Of a stretch of DNA of 15,251 nt, positions 7,316 through 12,677 are shown in pieces. The notes beneath the pieces are model-generated. The model did not search any database. It was not told the DNA's origin and saw only the letters and a list, made by a program, of their open reading frames with translations. The position numbers and the translations under genes were made by a program. Source of the stretch: SIG575 sp964507395 (GTDB taxonomy: Bacteria > Bacillota > Clostridia > Oscillospirales > Acutalibacteraceae); the NCBI GenBank assembly GCA_964507395.1, contig CAZDQE010000057.1, forward strand, positions 1-15,251, written 5' to 3'. Every line of letters starts with the position of its first letter. Within the stretch, counting starts at the first letter, position 1.

Positions 7316-7364
7316 CCCTCCCCGTGAGGGGAAGATGGGACGACCGCTTGCGGTGGATGAGGTG
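7316..7364. repeat. REP-like palindromic intergenic repeat
   Basis: Two small hairpins in tandem: TCCCC-GTGA-GGGGA (7319-7332) and ACCGC-TT-GCGGT (7343-7354), followed by GGATGAGGTGG. The shape, GC-richness against an AT-rich background, and place between a terminator and the next gene match short dispersed repeats that I recall from Clostridia genomes. Only one copy is visible here, so the repeat status is from recall and form, not from a second copy in the window. Confidence 0.55.
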
Positions 7365-7411
7365 GAAGACTTCATTTTATCGCTATGAAAATACTTTAGA
7401 GGAGAATTTCA

Positions 7412-7804
7412 ATGAACGAAAAAGAACTTGTCTTATCGGCAATAAATGCGAAGAAAAATTCATATTCACCTTATTCAAGTTTTCCTGTCGGTGCGGCTCT
7501 TCTCTGCAGTGACGGAGAAATTATCACAGGTGCAAATATAGAAAATGTGTCTTTCGGTCTGACTGTTTGTGCAGAGAGAACTGCATTTTTCAAGGCAGTT
7601 TCAGAGGGTAAAAAGGATTTCATTGCAATTGCCGTTGCAGGCGGCGATACTTTTCTTCCTCCCTGTGGTGCTTGCAGACAGGTAATGGCAGAGTTCTGCA
7701 AAAAGGATTTTAAAATAATATTCGTAAAAAACGAGAATGAATACATCGTGAAAACACTGGAAGAAATTTTACCTTTCTCTTTCTCTGAGGAGGACATGAA
7801 ATGA
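7412..7804 (+). CDS. cdd: Cytidine deaminase
   Basis: Homotetrameric zinc enzyme converting cytidine and deoxycytidine to uridine and deoxyuridine in pyrimidine salvage. The 130-residue product is the normal length for the short tetrameric class. It has YSPYSSFPVGAALL (18-31, substrate loop), GANIENVSFGLTVCAERTA (40-58) with Cys53 as zinc ligand and Glu55 as the proton shuttle, and PPCGACRQVMAEF (83-95) with Cys85 and Cys88 as the other zinc ligands. AGAGGAGAA (7398-7406) precedes the ATG by 5 nt. The stop overlaps the next start (ATGA, 7801-7804), so it is translationally coupled to the phosphorylase. I see no clear promoter in 7365-7411. Confidence 0.95.
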   Translation: MNEKELVLSAINAKKNSYSPYSSFPVGAALLCSDGEIITGANIENVSFGLTVCAERTAFFKAVSEGKKDFIAIAVAGGDTFLPPCGACRQVMAEFCKKDFKIIFVKNENEYIVKTLEEILPFSFSEEDMK

Positions 7805-9099
7805 GAATGTATGATTTGATACTCAAAAAAAGAAACGGCGGTAAGCTTACAAAAGAGGAAATCGGCTTTTTTGTAAAAGGCGTGACAGATAAAACAATTG
7901 AGCTTTATCACATTTCAGCACTGATGATGGCAATTTATTTCCGTGGCATGGATGAAGAAGAAACACTGAACCTGACACTTGCTATGGCATCATCGGGAGA
8001 GCAGATGGATTTGAGCGTTATAGACGGCATAAAGGTTGACAAACACTCAACAGGCGGTGTAGGGGACAAAACCTCACTTGCAGTTGTTCCCGTTGTTGCT
8101 GCCTGCGGTGTAAAGGTTGCCAAAATGTCAGGCAGAGGTCTCGGTCACACAGGCGGTACGATAGATAAATTAGAGTCAATCAAAGGCTTTCAGACGTCGG
8201 TTGAGCCTGATGATTTTTTTCGCATTGTGAACACTCACGGACTTTGTATTGCAGGTCAGTCCATGAATCTTGCACCTGCCGATAAAGAGCTCTATGCTCT
8301 TCGTGACGTTACTGCAACGGTTGATAATATTTCCCTTATTGCTTCAAGTATTATGAGTAAAAAACTTGCATCCGGCAGTGACTGCATTCTTCTTGATGTA
8401 AAAGTTGGCAGCGGTGCATTTATGAAAACTTATGAGGAAGCTGAAAAGCTTGCCCGTGAAATGGTAAAAATAGGTAACGGTGCAGGCAGAAAAACTGTTG
8501 CAATTATTACTGATATGGATGTGCCTCTCGGTAATGCAATCGGCAACAGTATCGAAGTAATTGAAGCAATAGAAACGCTGAAAGGCAATGGCCCTGAAGA
8601 TTTCACACTCCTAACCAAAACCCTGAGTGCAGAAATTCTCAGTATGGCAGGGGTAGAAAACGCTGAAGAAAAAGCAGAAGAAGTTATTTCAAACGGCAAA
8701 GCACTTGAAAAACTTGTGGCTATGGTCAAGGCTCAGGGCGGAAATGAAAATTATATTTCTGACACAAATCTCTTTGAAAAGGCAGAATTTAAGCAGGAAA
8801 TCAAGGCGGAAAAAGACGGATACATTTCTCACATGAATGCGGAAACTGTAGGCGTTGCCTGTGCAAAATTAGGTGCAGGCAGAGAGAAAAAAGGAGATAC
8901 AATCGACTTCACCGCAGGAATTATGCTCCTTAAAAAGACAGGCGATAAAGTCGCAAAAGGGGAAACACTTGCAGAAATGTATGCGTCAGATAAATCAAAA
9001 TTCACAGATGCAGAAAAAACATTTTTGTCAAGTCTGGAGTACAGCGAAACCCCACCCGAAAAAATCCCGCTTATACTTGGAAAGGTTGAATATTTGTAA
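7801..9099 (+). CDS. pdp: Pyrimidine-nucleoside phosphorylase
   Basis: Cleaves uridine, deoxyuridine and thymidine with phosphate to free base and (deoxy)ribose-1-phosphate. The 432-residue product has the phosphate-binding loop KHSTGGVGDKTS (81-92), the family signature SGRGLGHTGGTIDKLE (110-125), and Arg168, Ser183 and Lys187, which occupy the positions of the base-binding residues of Bacillus PyNP. Lys108 (AKMSGRG) is the residue that, as I recall, distinguishes broad-specificity PyNP from thymidine phosphorylase, which has Met there; hence pdp rather than deoA. GAGGAGG (7787-7793) lies 7 nt before the ATG inside cdd. Together with cdd it turns cytidine into uracil and a sugar phosphate. 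A hairpin at 9146-9171 follows, but with no T run on this strand. Confidence 0.93.
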   Translation: MRMYDLILKKRNGGKLTKEEIGFFVKGVTDKTIELYHISALMMAIYFRGMDEEETLNLTLAMASSGEQMDLSVIDGIKVDKHSTGGVGDKTSLAVVPVVAACGVKVAKMSGRGLGHTGGTIDKLESIKGFQTSVEPDDFFRIVNTHGLCIAGQSMNLAPADKELYALRDVTATVDNISLIASSIMSKKLASGSDCILLDVKVGSGAFMKTYEEAEKLAREMVKIGNGAGRKTVAIITDMDVPLGNAIGNSIEVIEAIETLKGNGPEDFTLLTKTLSAEILSMAGVENAEEKAEEVISNGKALEKLVAMVKAQGGNENYISDTNLFEKAEFKQEIKAEKDGYISHMNAETVGVACAKLGAGREKKGDTIDFTAGIMLLKKTGDKVAKGETLAEMYASDKSKFTDAEKTFLSSLEYSETPPEKIPLILGKVEYL

Positions 9100-9133
9100 G
9101 GTTGCTTCTGCGAATTGAATATCAAATTTGTGA

Positions 9134-9171
9134 AAATAAAAAAACACCCCATCATTTGTGAATGATGGGGT
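9134..9171 (-). terminator. Intrinsic terminator for the SHOCT-protein operon
   Basis: Arms ACCCCATCATT (9146-9156) and AATGATGGGGT (9161-9171) form an 11-bp stem with a 4-nt loop. Read on the minus strand it is followed by a T-rich run (A-rich 9134-9144 on the plus strand), ideal for the gene ending at 9178. On the plus strand no T run follows, so pdp termination here would be weak. Confidence 0.88.
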
Positions 9172-9177
9172 CAGCTA

Positions 9178-10017
9178 TTATAAACCTAACAGTTCTTTCT
9201 TTTTAGCATCATATTCTTCTTGAGTTATAGCACCATTGTCAAGTAAATCCTTGTATTTCTTAAGCATATCTGCTGAATTATCCTGCGAAGGAGTAGTAGT
9301 TGTGTTTGGATTAGAATCTGCCATTTTCGATATGATTGTATTTTTTATTTCTTCTCTGTTTTTTATGAGGTTAATTTTATATTTTATTCCGCTTCCGATA
9401 ATTTTCAAACCTTTAATCCCTGAAAATTCTACACTCTTCACATCTCTTACCATAAATTGCTTTTTGGTTTTAGATCCTTTTTTGCAGATGATATTGTATT
9501 CATCAACTTCCAAAGAGTTTTTCTGGTCGGCAAGATATATTATGTAGATAATAAGGAGCAGCAAGACCAAACCGAGTGCTATTGATGAGAAAGTCAGTAT
9601 TAAAGAATAATCGAAGGTGTAGCTTAAAAAATCAGTGTGTTCCAGATAGTATGATCCAAGCCATGTGCTGTAACCCATTCCTGTCAATAGTTCTCCGAGC
9701 GCAATATCGGCTTTCCTTGCACTGTTAATTGCGTCTGAATAATCAAGTCCCCAATATTTTGATTCGTACTCATAATCATCAGTAAGTCTGTTGTATAAGT
9801 ATCTTGCTTTTGTTTCATAGTCATCATCTTCATCAAAATCAAAATTACCTGCTGCAACAAGTAAATCAACTGCAGTTTCCTGTCCCTTTTTATAGTTTGA
9901 ATAATCAATACAGCTAAATATAGATACTGCCACTAAAATTATTGCCATTGCTATCCATAAAATTTTAAATGTTTTTTTGTAATTAATTTTGACACTTTTT
10001 ATAATTTTTTCTTCCAT
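9178..10017 (-). CDS. Two-TM membrane protein with C-terminal SHOCT domain
   Basis: Membrane protein of unknown function, 279 residues. Helix 1 is at about 19-37 and helix 2 at about 139-163. Between them lies an acidic, tyrosine-rich loop (about 38-138), presumably outside the cell. After helix 2 a cytoplasmic beta-rich stretch (about 167-225) looks like a bacterial PH-like domain. A Thr/Pro/Ser linker (236-248) then leads to a SHOCT domain, DMLKKYKDLLDNGAITQEEYDAKKKELL (250-277), a short helical module seen at the ends of many unrelated proteins and thought to mediate oligomerisation. AAGGAG lies 9 nt before the ATG. It is the second gene of a two-gene operon, 15 nt after the DUF1413-like gene. 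The region is visibly more AT-rich than its flanks, suggesting an accessory origin. Confidence 0.75.
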   Translation of the reverse strand: MEEKIIKSVKINYKKTFKILWIAMAIILVAVSIFSCIDYSNYKKGQETAVDLLVAAGNFDFDEDDDYETKARYLYNRLTDDYEYESKYWGLDYSDAINSARKADIALGELLTGMGYSTWLGSYYLEHTDFLSYTFDYSLILTFSSIALGLVLLLLIIYIIYLADQKNSLEVDEYNIICKKGSKTKKQFMVRDVKSVEFSGIKGLKIIGSGIKYKINLIKNREEIKNTIISKMADSNPNTTTTPSQDNSADMLKKYKDLLDNGAITQEEYDAKKKELLGL

Positions 10018-10032
10018 AATATTATTCTCCTT

Positions 10033-10269
10033 TTAACTTGTCTTTCTGTAAGTAGTTGAGCCAGAGTTTTCGTTTTTTTCTAAAACGACATCAGGGACTC
10101 TCTTGTTTATGACTTCGTTTTTAAATCGTCTACCTAATTCTCTTTTTTGTCCCGTACTAAGTTCATTCCATTCAATTCCTGAAAACAGTTCTCTCAAAGT
10201 GAATAATTGTCCTTTATTTAAGGCACCGAGTTTAACAAGGACTTTGTTTATCCACAATTCGTAATTCAC
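10033..10269 (-). CDS. Small DUF1413-like protein
   Basis: The 78-residue protein resembles DUF1413 by its pattern: LWINKVLVKLGALNKGQLFTL, then LRELFSGIEWNELSTGQKRELGRRFKNEV (25-53), then a variable tail ending in YRK. Members are small, of unknown biochemical role, and often found on accessory or mobile DNA; assignment is by eye. The start is GTG (10267-10269), supported by the excellent Shine-Dalgarno GGGGAGGTGA (10276-10285) 6 nt upstream. The ORF is first in the operon, directly behind the terminator and leader at 10291-10466, so its expression should depend on read-through of that terminator. Basic overall, with no membrane segment. Confidence 0.65.
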   Translation of the reverse strand: MNYELWINKVLVKLGALNKGQLFTLRELFSGIEWNELSTGQKRELGRRFKNEVINKRVPDVVLEKNENSGSTTYRKTS

Positions 10270-10290
10270 TGATTTTCACCTCCCCTTAAA

Positions 10291-10325
10291 AATAAAAAAG
10301 TGTGTGCAACCGAAGTTACACACAC
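10291..10325 (-). terminator. UUCG-capped intrinsic terminator in the leader of the DUF1413-like gene
   Basis: On the minus strand, GTGTGTGT-AAC (10325-10315) pairs with GTT-GCACACAC (10310-10300) to give an 11-bp stem (one U-G) around a UUCG tetraloop, followed by TTTTTTATT (10299-10291). It sits between the promoter and the ribosome binding site of the 10269 gene, only 5 nt before the Shine-Dalgarno sequence, so it is placed to attenuate the operon. Confidence 0.88.
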
Positions 10326-10466
10326 CGAAAAATGCATACTCCGATTGCTACCACACAAAACTTACAGTAACCACAACACGGGAATACTAAAGTAGAGAAT
10401 GCACTTTTACCAAGGTAAAAATGAATTCCCGCAACTGTGGATATACATATTAAGTTTTGTGTGGTA
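10300..10466 (-). promoter_or_regulatory. Structured 5' leader, candidate attenuator or riboswitch
   Basis: The leader has a 16-bp perfect closing stem (10466-10451 with 10364-10349). Nested inside are CCACAG/TTGTGG, CGGGAAT/ATTCCCG, and an 8-bp hairpin with a CUUG loop (ATTTTTAC/GTAAAAGT), plus a 17-nt one-sided bulge. Directly after the closing stem, GCAATCG (10348-10342) can pair with CGGTTGC (10312-10306), the loop-proximal 3' side of the terminator, giving a 7-bp antiterminator. Everything here is base-pairing by eye. No known riboswitch core (T-box, SAM, purine, c-di-GMP, THF, ZTP) is recognisable. A standalone small RNA such as 6S RNA, or a DNA-level element, are alternatives. Confidence 0.55.
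10349..10466. repeat. 118-nt element bounded by 16-bp perfect inverted repeats
   Basis: TACCACACAAAACTTA at 10349-10364 is the exact reverse complement of 10451-10466. The outermost bases are TA at each end, so a Tc1/mariner-like MITE with a TA target duplication and 14-bp ends is a formal alternative to an RNA stem. Its fit to a start site and a terminator favours the RNA reading. No second copy is seen in the window. Confidence 0.8.
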
Positions 10467-10471
10467 TTTTT

Positions 10472-10499
10472 ATTATACCATAAAATTTTCATATTGCAA
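10472..10499 (-). promoter_or_regulatory. Strong extended -10 promoter for the leader and DUF1413/SHOCT operon
   Basis: On the minus strand: TTGCAA (10499-10494), a 16-nt spacer and TGGTATAAT (10480-10472), a perfect -10 with the TGn extension. Predicted initiation is near A10465, the first bases of the 16-bp closing stem. Confidence 0.8.
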
Positions 10500-10544
10500 G
10501 ATAATTTTCAAAAGACTTCCTTTGAGGAGTAGGTTAACATACTA

Positions 10545-10573
10545 TTGAAAAATAAACCCTGTTATGATATAAT
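10545..10573 (+). promoter_or_regulatory. Strong extended -10 promoter for the NSS transporter gene
   Basis: TTGAAA (10545-10550), a 17-nt spacer and TGATATAAT (10565-10573), giving a perfect -10 with the TGn extension, 29 nt before the start codon. It diverges from the leader promoter at 10472-10499. Confidence 0.85.
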
Positions 10574-10581
10574 GACAGGGT
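10556..10581 (+). promoter_or_regulatory. Palindromic operator candidate over the -10 box
   Basis: ACCCTGT (10556-10562) and ACAGGGT (10575-10581) are perfect 7-bp inverted arms, and the whole 26-bp span is palindromic at 22 of 26 positions. The -10 box lies between the arms, so a bound repressor would block RNA polymerase. Because it lies mostly upstream of the expected start it is more likely a DNA operator than an RNA hairpin. Confidence 0.5.
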
Positions 10582-10602
10582 AATTTTTTTAGGAGGGGAC
10601 GC

Positions 10603-11973
10603 ATGAAAAGAGAGCGTTTGGGCAGCCGTCTGGGATTTATACTTCTCAGTGCAGGCTGTGCTATCGGAATCGGAAACGTCTGGAAGTTTCCGTATATGGT
10701 CGGTCAGTACGGAGGCGGTATATTTGTACTGATTTACCTTTTCTTCCTTGTTATAATGGGCGTGCCGATTATGACAATGGAATTTGCAATGGGCAGGGCA
10801 AGCCGAAAAAGTCCTGCAAGAATGTATCAGCAGCTTGAGCCAAAGGGCAGTAAATGGCACTGTCACGGCTATGCGGCAGTAATCGGAAATTACCTTCTGA
10901 TGATGTTTTATACAACGGTTGCAGGCTGGATGCTGAAATACTTTGTGTCAACTGCAAGGGGCGATTTTGCAGGCCTTGATGCGGCAGGCATAGAAGGGCA
11001 GTTTGATAATATGCTTGCTGACCCTTGGTCGATGATTCTTTTCATGGTTATTGTTGTTGTTCTGGGATTTCTTGTTTGCTCATTCGGTGTGCAAAAGGGT
11101 CTTGAAAGAATTACAAAATATATGATGCTGGCGCTTCTTGCGATTATGGTAGTTCTTGCTGTTAACAGTTCGTTTATGGACGGCGGTAAAGAAGGACTTG
11201 AATTTTATCTCAAACCAAGTATTGAAAACATGAAGGAGGCAGGAATCGGAAACGTAATCGTTGCAGCAATGAACCAGTCATTCTTTACACTGAGCCTTGG
11301 CATGGGCGCGATGGCGATTTTCGGCAGTTATCTTGATAAAGACAGACGACTGATGGGCGAATCTATTAATATTGCGTTTCTTGATACGTTTGTTGCACTT
11401 GTTTCAGGTCTTATTATTTTCCCTGCGTGCTCTGCGTATAACGTTGAGGTCAGCTCAGGACCTCCGCTTATTTTCATAACTTTACCGAATGTTTTTAATA
11501 ATATTCCTCTGGGCAGACTCTGGGGAAGCTTGTTCTTTATCTTCCTTTCCTTTGCGGCGTTGTCAACGGTATTCGCCGTGTTTGAAGGAATTCTCGCTAA
11601 TACCTGCGATATGTTCGGCTGGAGCAGAAAGAAATCATGCTTAATCAACTGTATTTTAATGCTTGTGCTTTCTCTTCCTTGCGTGCTTGGATTTAATGCT
11701 CTTGCAGGATTTGAGCCGTTCGGTGAAGGCTCAACAATTATGGACCTTGAAGATTTCCTCGTCAGTAATGTTCTTTTGCCAATCGGTTCGCTTATTTTCC
11801 TTATTTTCTGTACCCACAAAAAAGGCTGGGGTTGGGAGAAATTTAAGAAAGAAGCCAACATCGGTAAAGCAGGCGCAAAAGTTCAGAATTGGATGCGCGG
11901 ATATCTGACATACGTTCTTCCCTTTATGATTATTATTCTTTTCGTAATGGGTCTTTACAATTTCTTTAAATAA
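10603..11973 (+). CDS. Sodium-dependent NSS-family transporter (LeuT/MhsT-like)
   Basis: Sodium-coupled secondary transporter of the neurotransmitter:sodium symporter family; bacterial members import amino acids. The 456-residue product has about 11 membrane helices, as in the shorter bacterial class (MhsT, TnaT). TM1 carries the family signature SRLGFILLSAGCAIGIGNVW (8-27) followed by KFPYMVGQYGGG; the GIGN stretch supplies backbone and side-chain sodium and substrate contacts. LeuT Asn21 is Cys19 here. The TM6 region reads NQSFFTLSLGMGAMAIFGSYL (about 224-244), the other half of the substrate site. AGGAGG (10591-10596) lies close before the ATG. It is a single-gene transcript with its own promoter and terminator. 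The substrate is not predictable by eye. Confidence 0.92.
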   Translation: MKRERLGSRLGFILLSAGCAIGIGNVWKFPYMVGQYGGGIFVLIYLFFLVIMGVPIMTMEFAMGRASRKSPARMYQQLEPKGSKWHCHGYAAVIGNYLLMMFYTTVAGWMLKYFVSTARGDFAGLDAAGIEGQFDNMLADPWSMILFMVIVVVLGFLVCSFGVQKGLERITKYMMLALLAIMVVLAVNSSFMDGGKEGLEFYLKPSIENMKEAGIGNVIVAAMNQSFFTLSLGMGAMAIFGSYLDKDRRLMGESINIAFLDTFVALVSGLIIFPACSAYNVEVSSGPPLIFITLPNVFNNIPLGRLWGSLFFIFLSFAALSTVFAVFEGILANTCDMFGWSRKKSCLINCILMLVLSLPCVLGFNALAGFEPFGEGSTIMDLEDFLVSNVLLPIGSLIFLIFCTHKKGWGWEKFKKEANIGKAGAKVQNWMRGYLTYVLPFMIIILFVMGLYNFFK

Positions 11974-11978
11974 AAATT

Positions 11979-12013
11979 CGGACTTATGAGAAAACACTCA
12001 TAAGTCCGTTTTT
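11979..12013. terminator. Bidirectional terminator shared by the NSS and RAYT genes
   Basis: Arms CGGACTTATGAG (11979-11990) and CTCATAAGTCCG (11997-12008) form a perfect 12-bp stem with a 6-nt loop. Ts follow at 12009-12013, and As precede at 11972-11976, so Ts follow on the minus strand. The RAYT stop codon (11998-12000) lies inside one arm, so the convergent genes share the structure. Confidence 0.92.
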
Positions 12014-12522
12014 ATATAGAAACAATCCTGTTTCCATTTGCATGGATTGATTTGGATATAAGTCCAAAGTCTTTCATAATCTTTTTGGTCACGGATAATG
12101 TGGTCGTGAAAAGAACGTTGCCAAAGGGTTTCATCTGGGTTTGTTTTGTGTATCTCCTTTGAAATGTTCATTTTCATGTACCCGATTACTTTGGAAAGAA
12201 GAGACCTTGCTCGTAGGGGCGATTCACGAATCGCCCGCAAAATCACAGGGTCTGTAATTACGACAAGCAAATGAATATGATTTGGCATTATAACATATTT
12301 TGGAATTTCGATGTTAAACCTATTATCTAAAGTTTGTATTATTCTATCTGCAATTTTTCCGTATTCTTTTAATGTTAAGACGGGCGATTCGTGAATCGCC
12401 CCTACGCTGATGTCAGAAAAAATGCATCTGCGATTTTTGGTGCAGATTGTGATGAAATATGCGCCGGGTGTGCTGTAATCATAATTTTTAAGCCTTGTAC
12501 TTTTGCGTTTCGGTAAATTCAT
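11998..12522 (-). CDS. REP-associated tyrosine transposase (RAYT, Y1_Tnp / IS200-like)
   Basis: Single-stranded-DNA transposase of the HUH Y1 family, domesticated in many genomes and linked to spread of REP palindromes (family knowledge). The 174-residue product has the usual opening YSTPGAYFITICTKNRR (16-32), the metal-binding HUH motif MPNHIHLLV (79-87; His82, His84), and the C-terminal helix LWQRSFHDHIIRD followed by DYERLWTYIQINPCKW (148-163), where Tyr155 (or Tyr149) should be the nucleophile. Two in-frame segments, residues about 40-48 (GAIHESPVL) and 96-104 (RAIRESPLR), are encoded by inserted palindromic repeats, yet the frame stays open. AAAGGA (12536-12531) lies 8 nt before the ATG, and a strong promoter is found upstream. 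Whether it still transposes is unknown. Confidence 0.88.
   Translation of the reverse strand: MNLPKRKSTRLKNYDYSTPGAYFITICTKNRRCIFSDISVGAIHESPVLTLKEYGKIADRIIQTLDNRFNIEIPKYVIMPNHIHLLVVITDPVILRAIRESPLRARSLLSKVIGYMKMNISKEIHKTNPDETLWQRSFHDHIIRDQKDYERLWTYIQINPCKWKQDCFYIKTDL
12212..12237 (+). repeat. Palindromic 26-nt repeat inside the RAYT gene, copy 1
   Basis: Contains the arms GGGCGATTC (12217-12225) and GAATCGCCC (12228-12236) around AC, preceded by CGTAG. It matches copy 2 (12381-12406) at 26 of 26 bases in opposite orientation. On the minus strand it encodes the RAIRESPLR segment of the RAYT. Confidence 0.93.
12381..12406 (-). repeat. Palindromic 26-nt repeat inside the RAYT gene, copy 2
   Basis: Exact reverse complement of copy 1, with the same 9-bp arms, at 12382-12390 and 12393-12401. 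It encodes the GAIHESPV segment. The match to copy 1 ends abruptly on both sides, which fits an inserted or gene-converted unit rather than ordinary coding similarity. Confidence 0.93.
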
Positions 12523-12599
12523 AAAAAGAATCCTTTATTTTATAATTTTTGTTTTTGTTTTTTAAATATATTCATTCTAGTAACCTCATAGATTTATTA

Positions 12600-12627
12600 A
12601 GTATATCACAACACATATTTATGTCAA
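12600..12627 (-). promoter_or_regulatory. Consensus promoter for the RAYT gene
   Basis: On the minus strand: a perfect TTGACA (12627-12622), a 16-nt spacer and TATACT (12605-12600) with a TGn extension (TGA). It begins within the T run of the rpoC terminator and leaves a leader of roughly 70 nt before the RAYT start. Confidence 0.75.
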
Positions 12628-12660
12628 AAAACAGGCTGTTGCATTTCTGCAACAGCCTGT
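12626..12660 (-). terminator. Intrinsic terminator of rpoC
   Basis: A 13-bp perfect stem, ACAGGCTGTTGCA (12631-12643) / TGCAACAGCCTGT (12648-12660), with a 4-nt loop. Read on the minus strand it is followed by a run of Ts (12630-12626). It begins 17 nt after the rpoC stop codon. Confidence 0.95.
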
Positions 12661-12677
12661 AAAACTTTAATCAGTTA

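Noticed and set aside
7042..7512. 156-codon plus-strand ORF bridging two genes
   Set aside because: It overlaps the hypothetical gene and cdd in another frame and runs through the terminator and repeat; no ribosome binding site or family resemblance.
10349..10466. CRISPR or tandem-repeat array
   Set aside because: There are only two copies, in inverted orientation, with one unique interior; no regular spacers.
10291..10466. 6S RNA, T-box or a known riboswitch
   Set aside because: No T-box sequence and no familiar aptamer core. The stems with small internal loops and the terminator directly before a coding ribosome binding site fit a leader better than 6S RNA, although 6S-like RNA cannot be fully excluded by eye.
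11979..12013. Subterminal hairpin marking an IS200/IS605 element end
   Set aside because: The 12-bp stem with A and T runs on either side is explained as a shared terminator of convergent genes; no matching hairpin lies at the other side of the RAYT.
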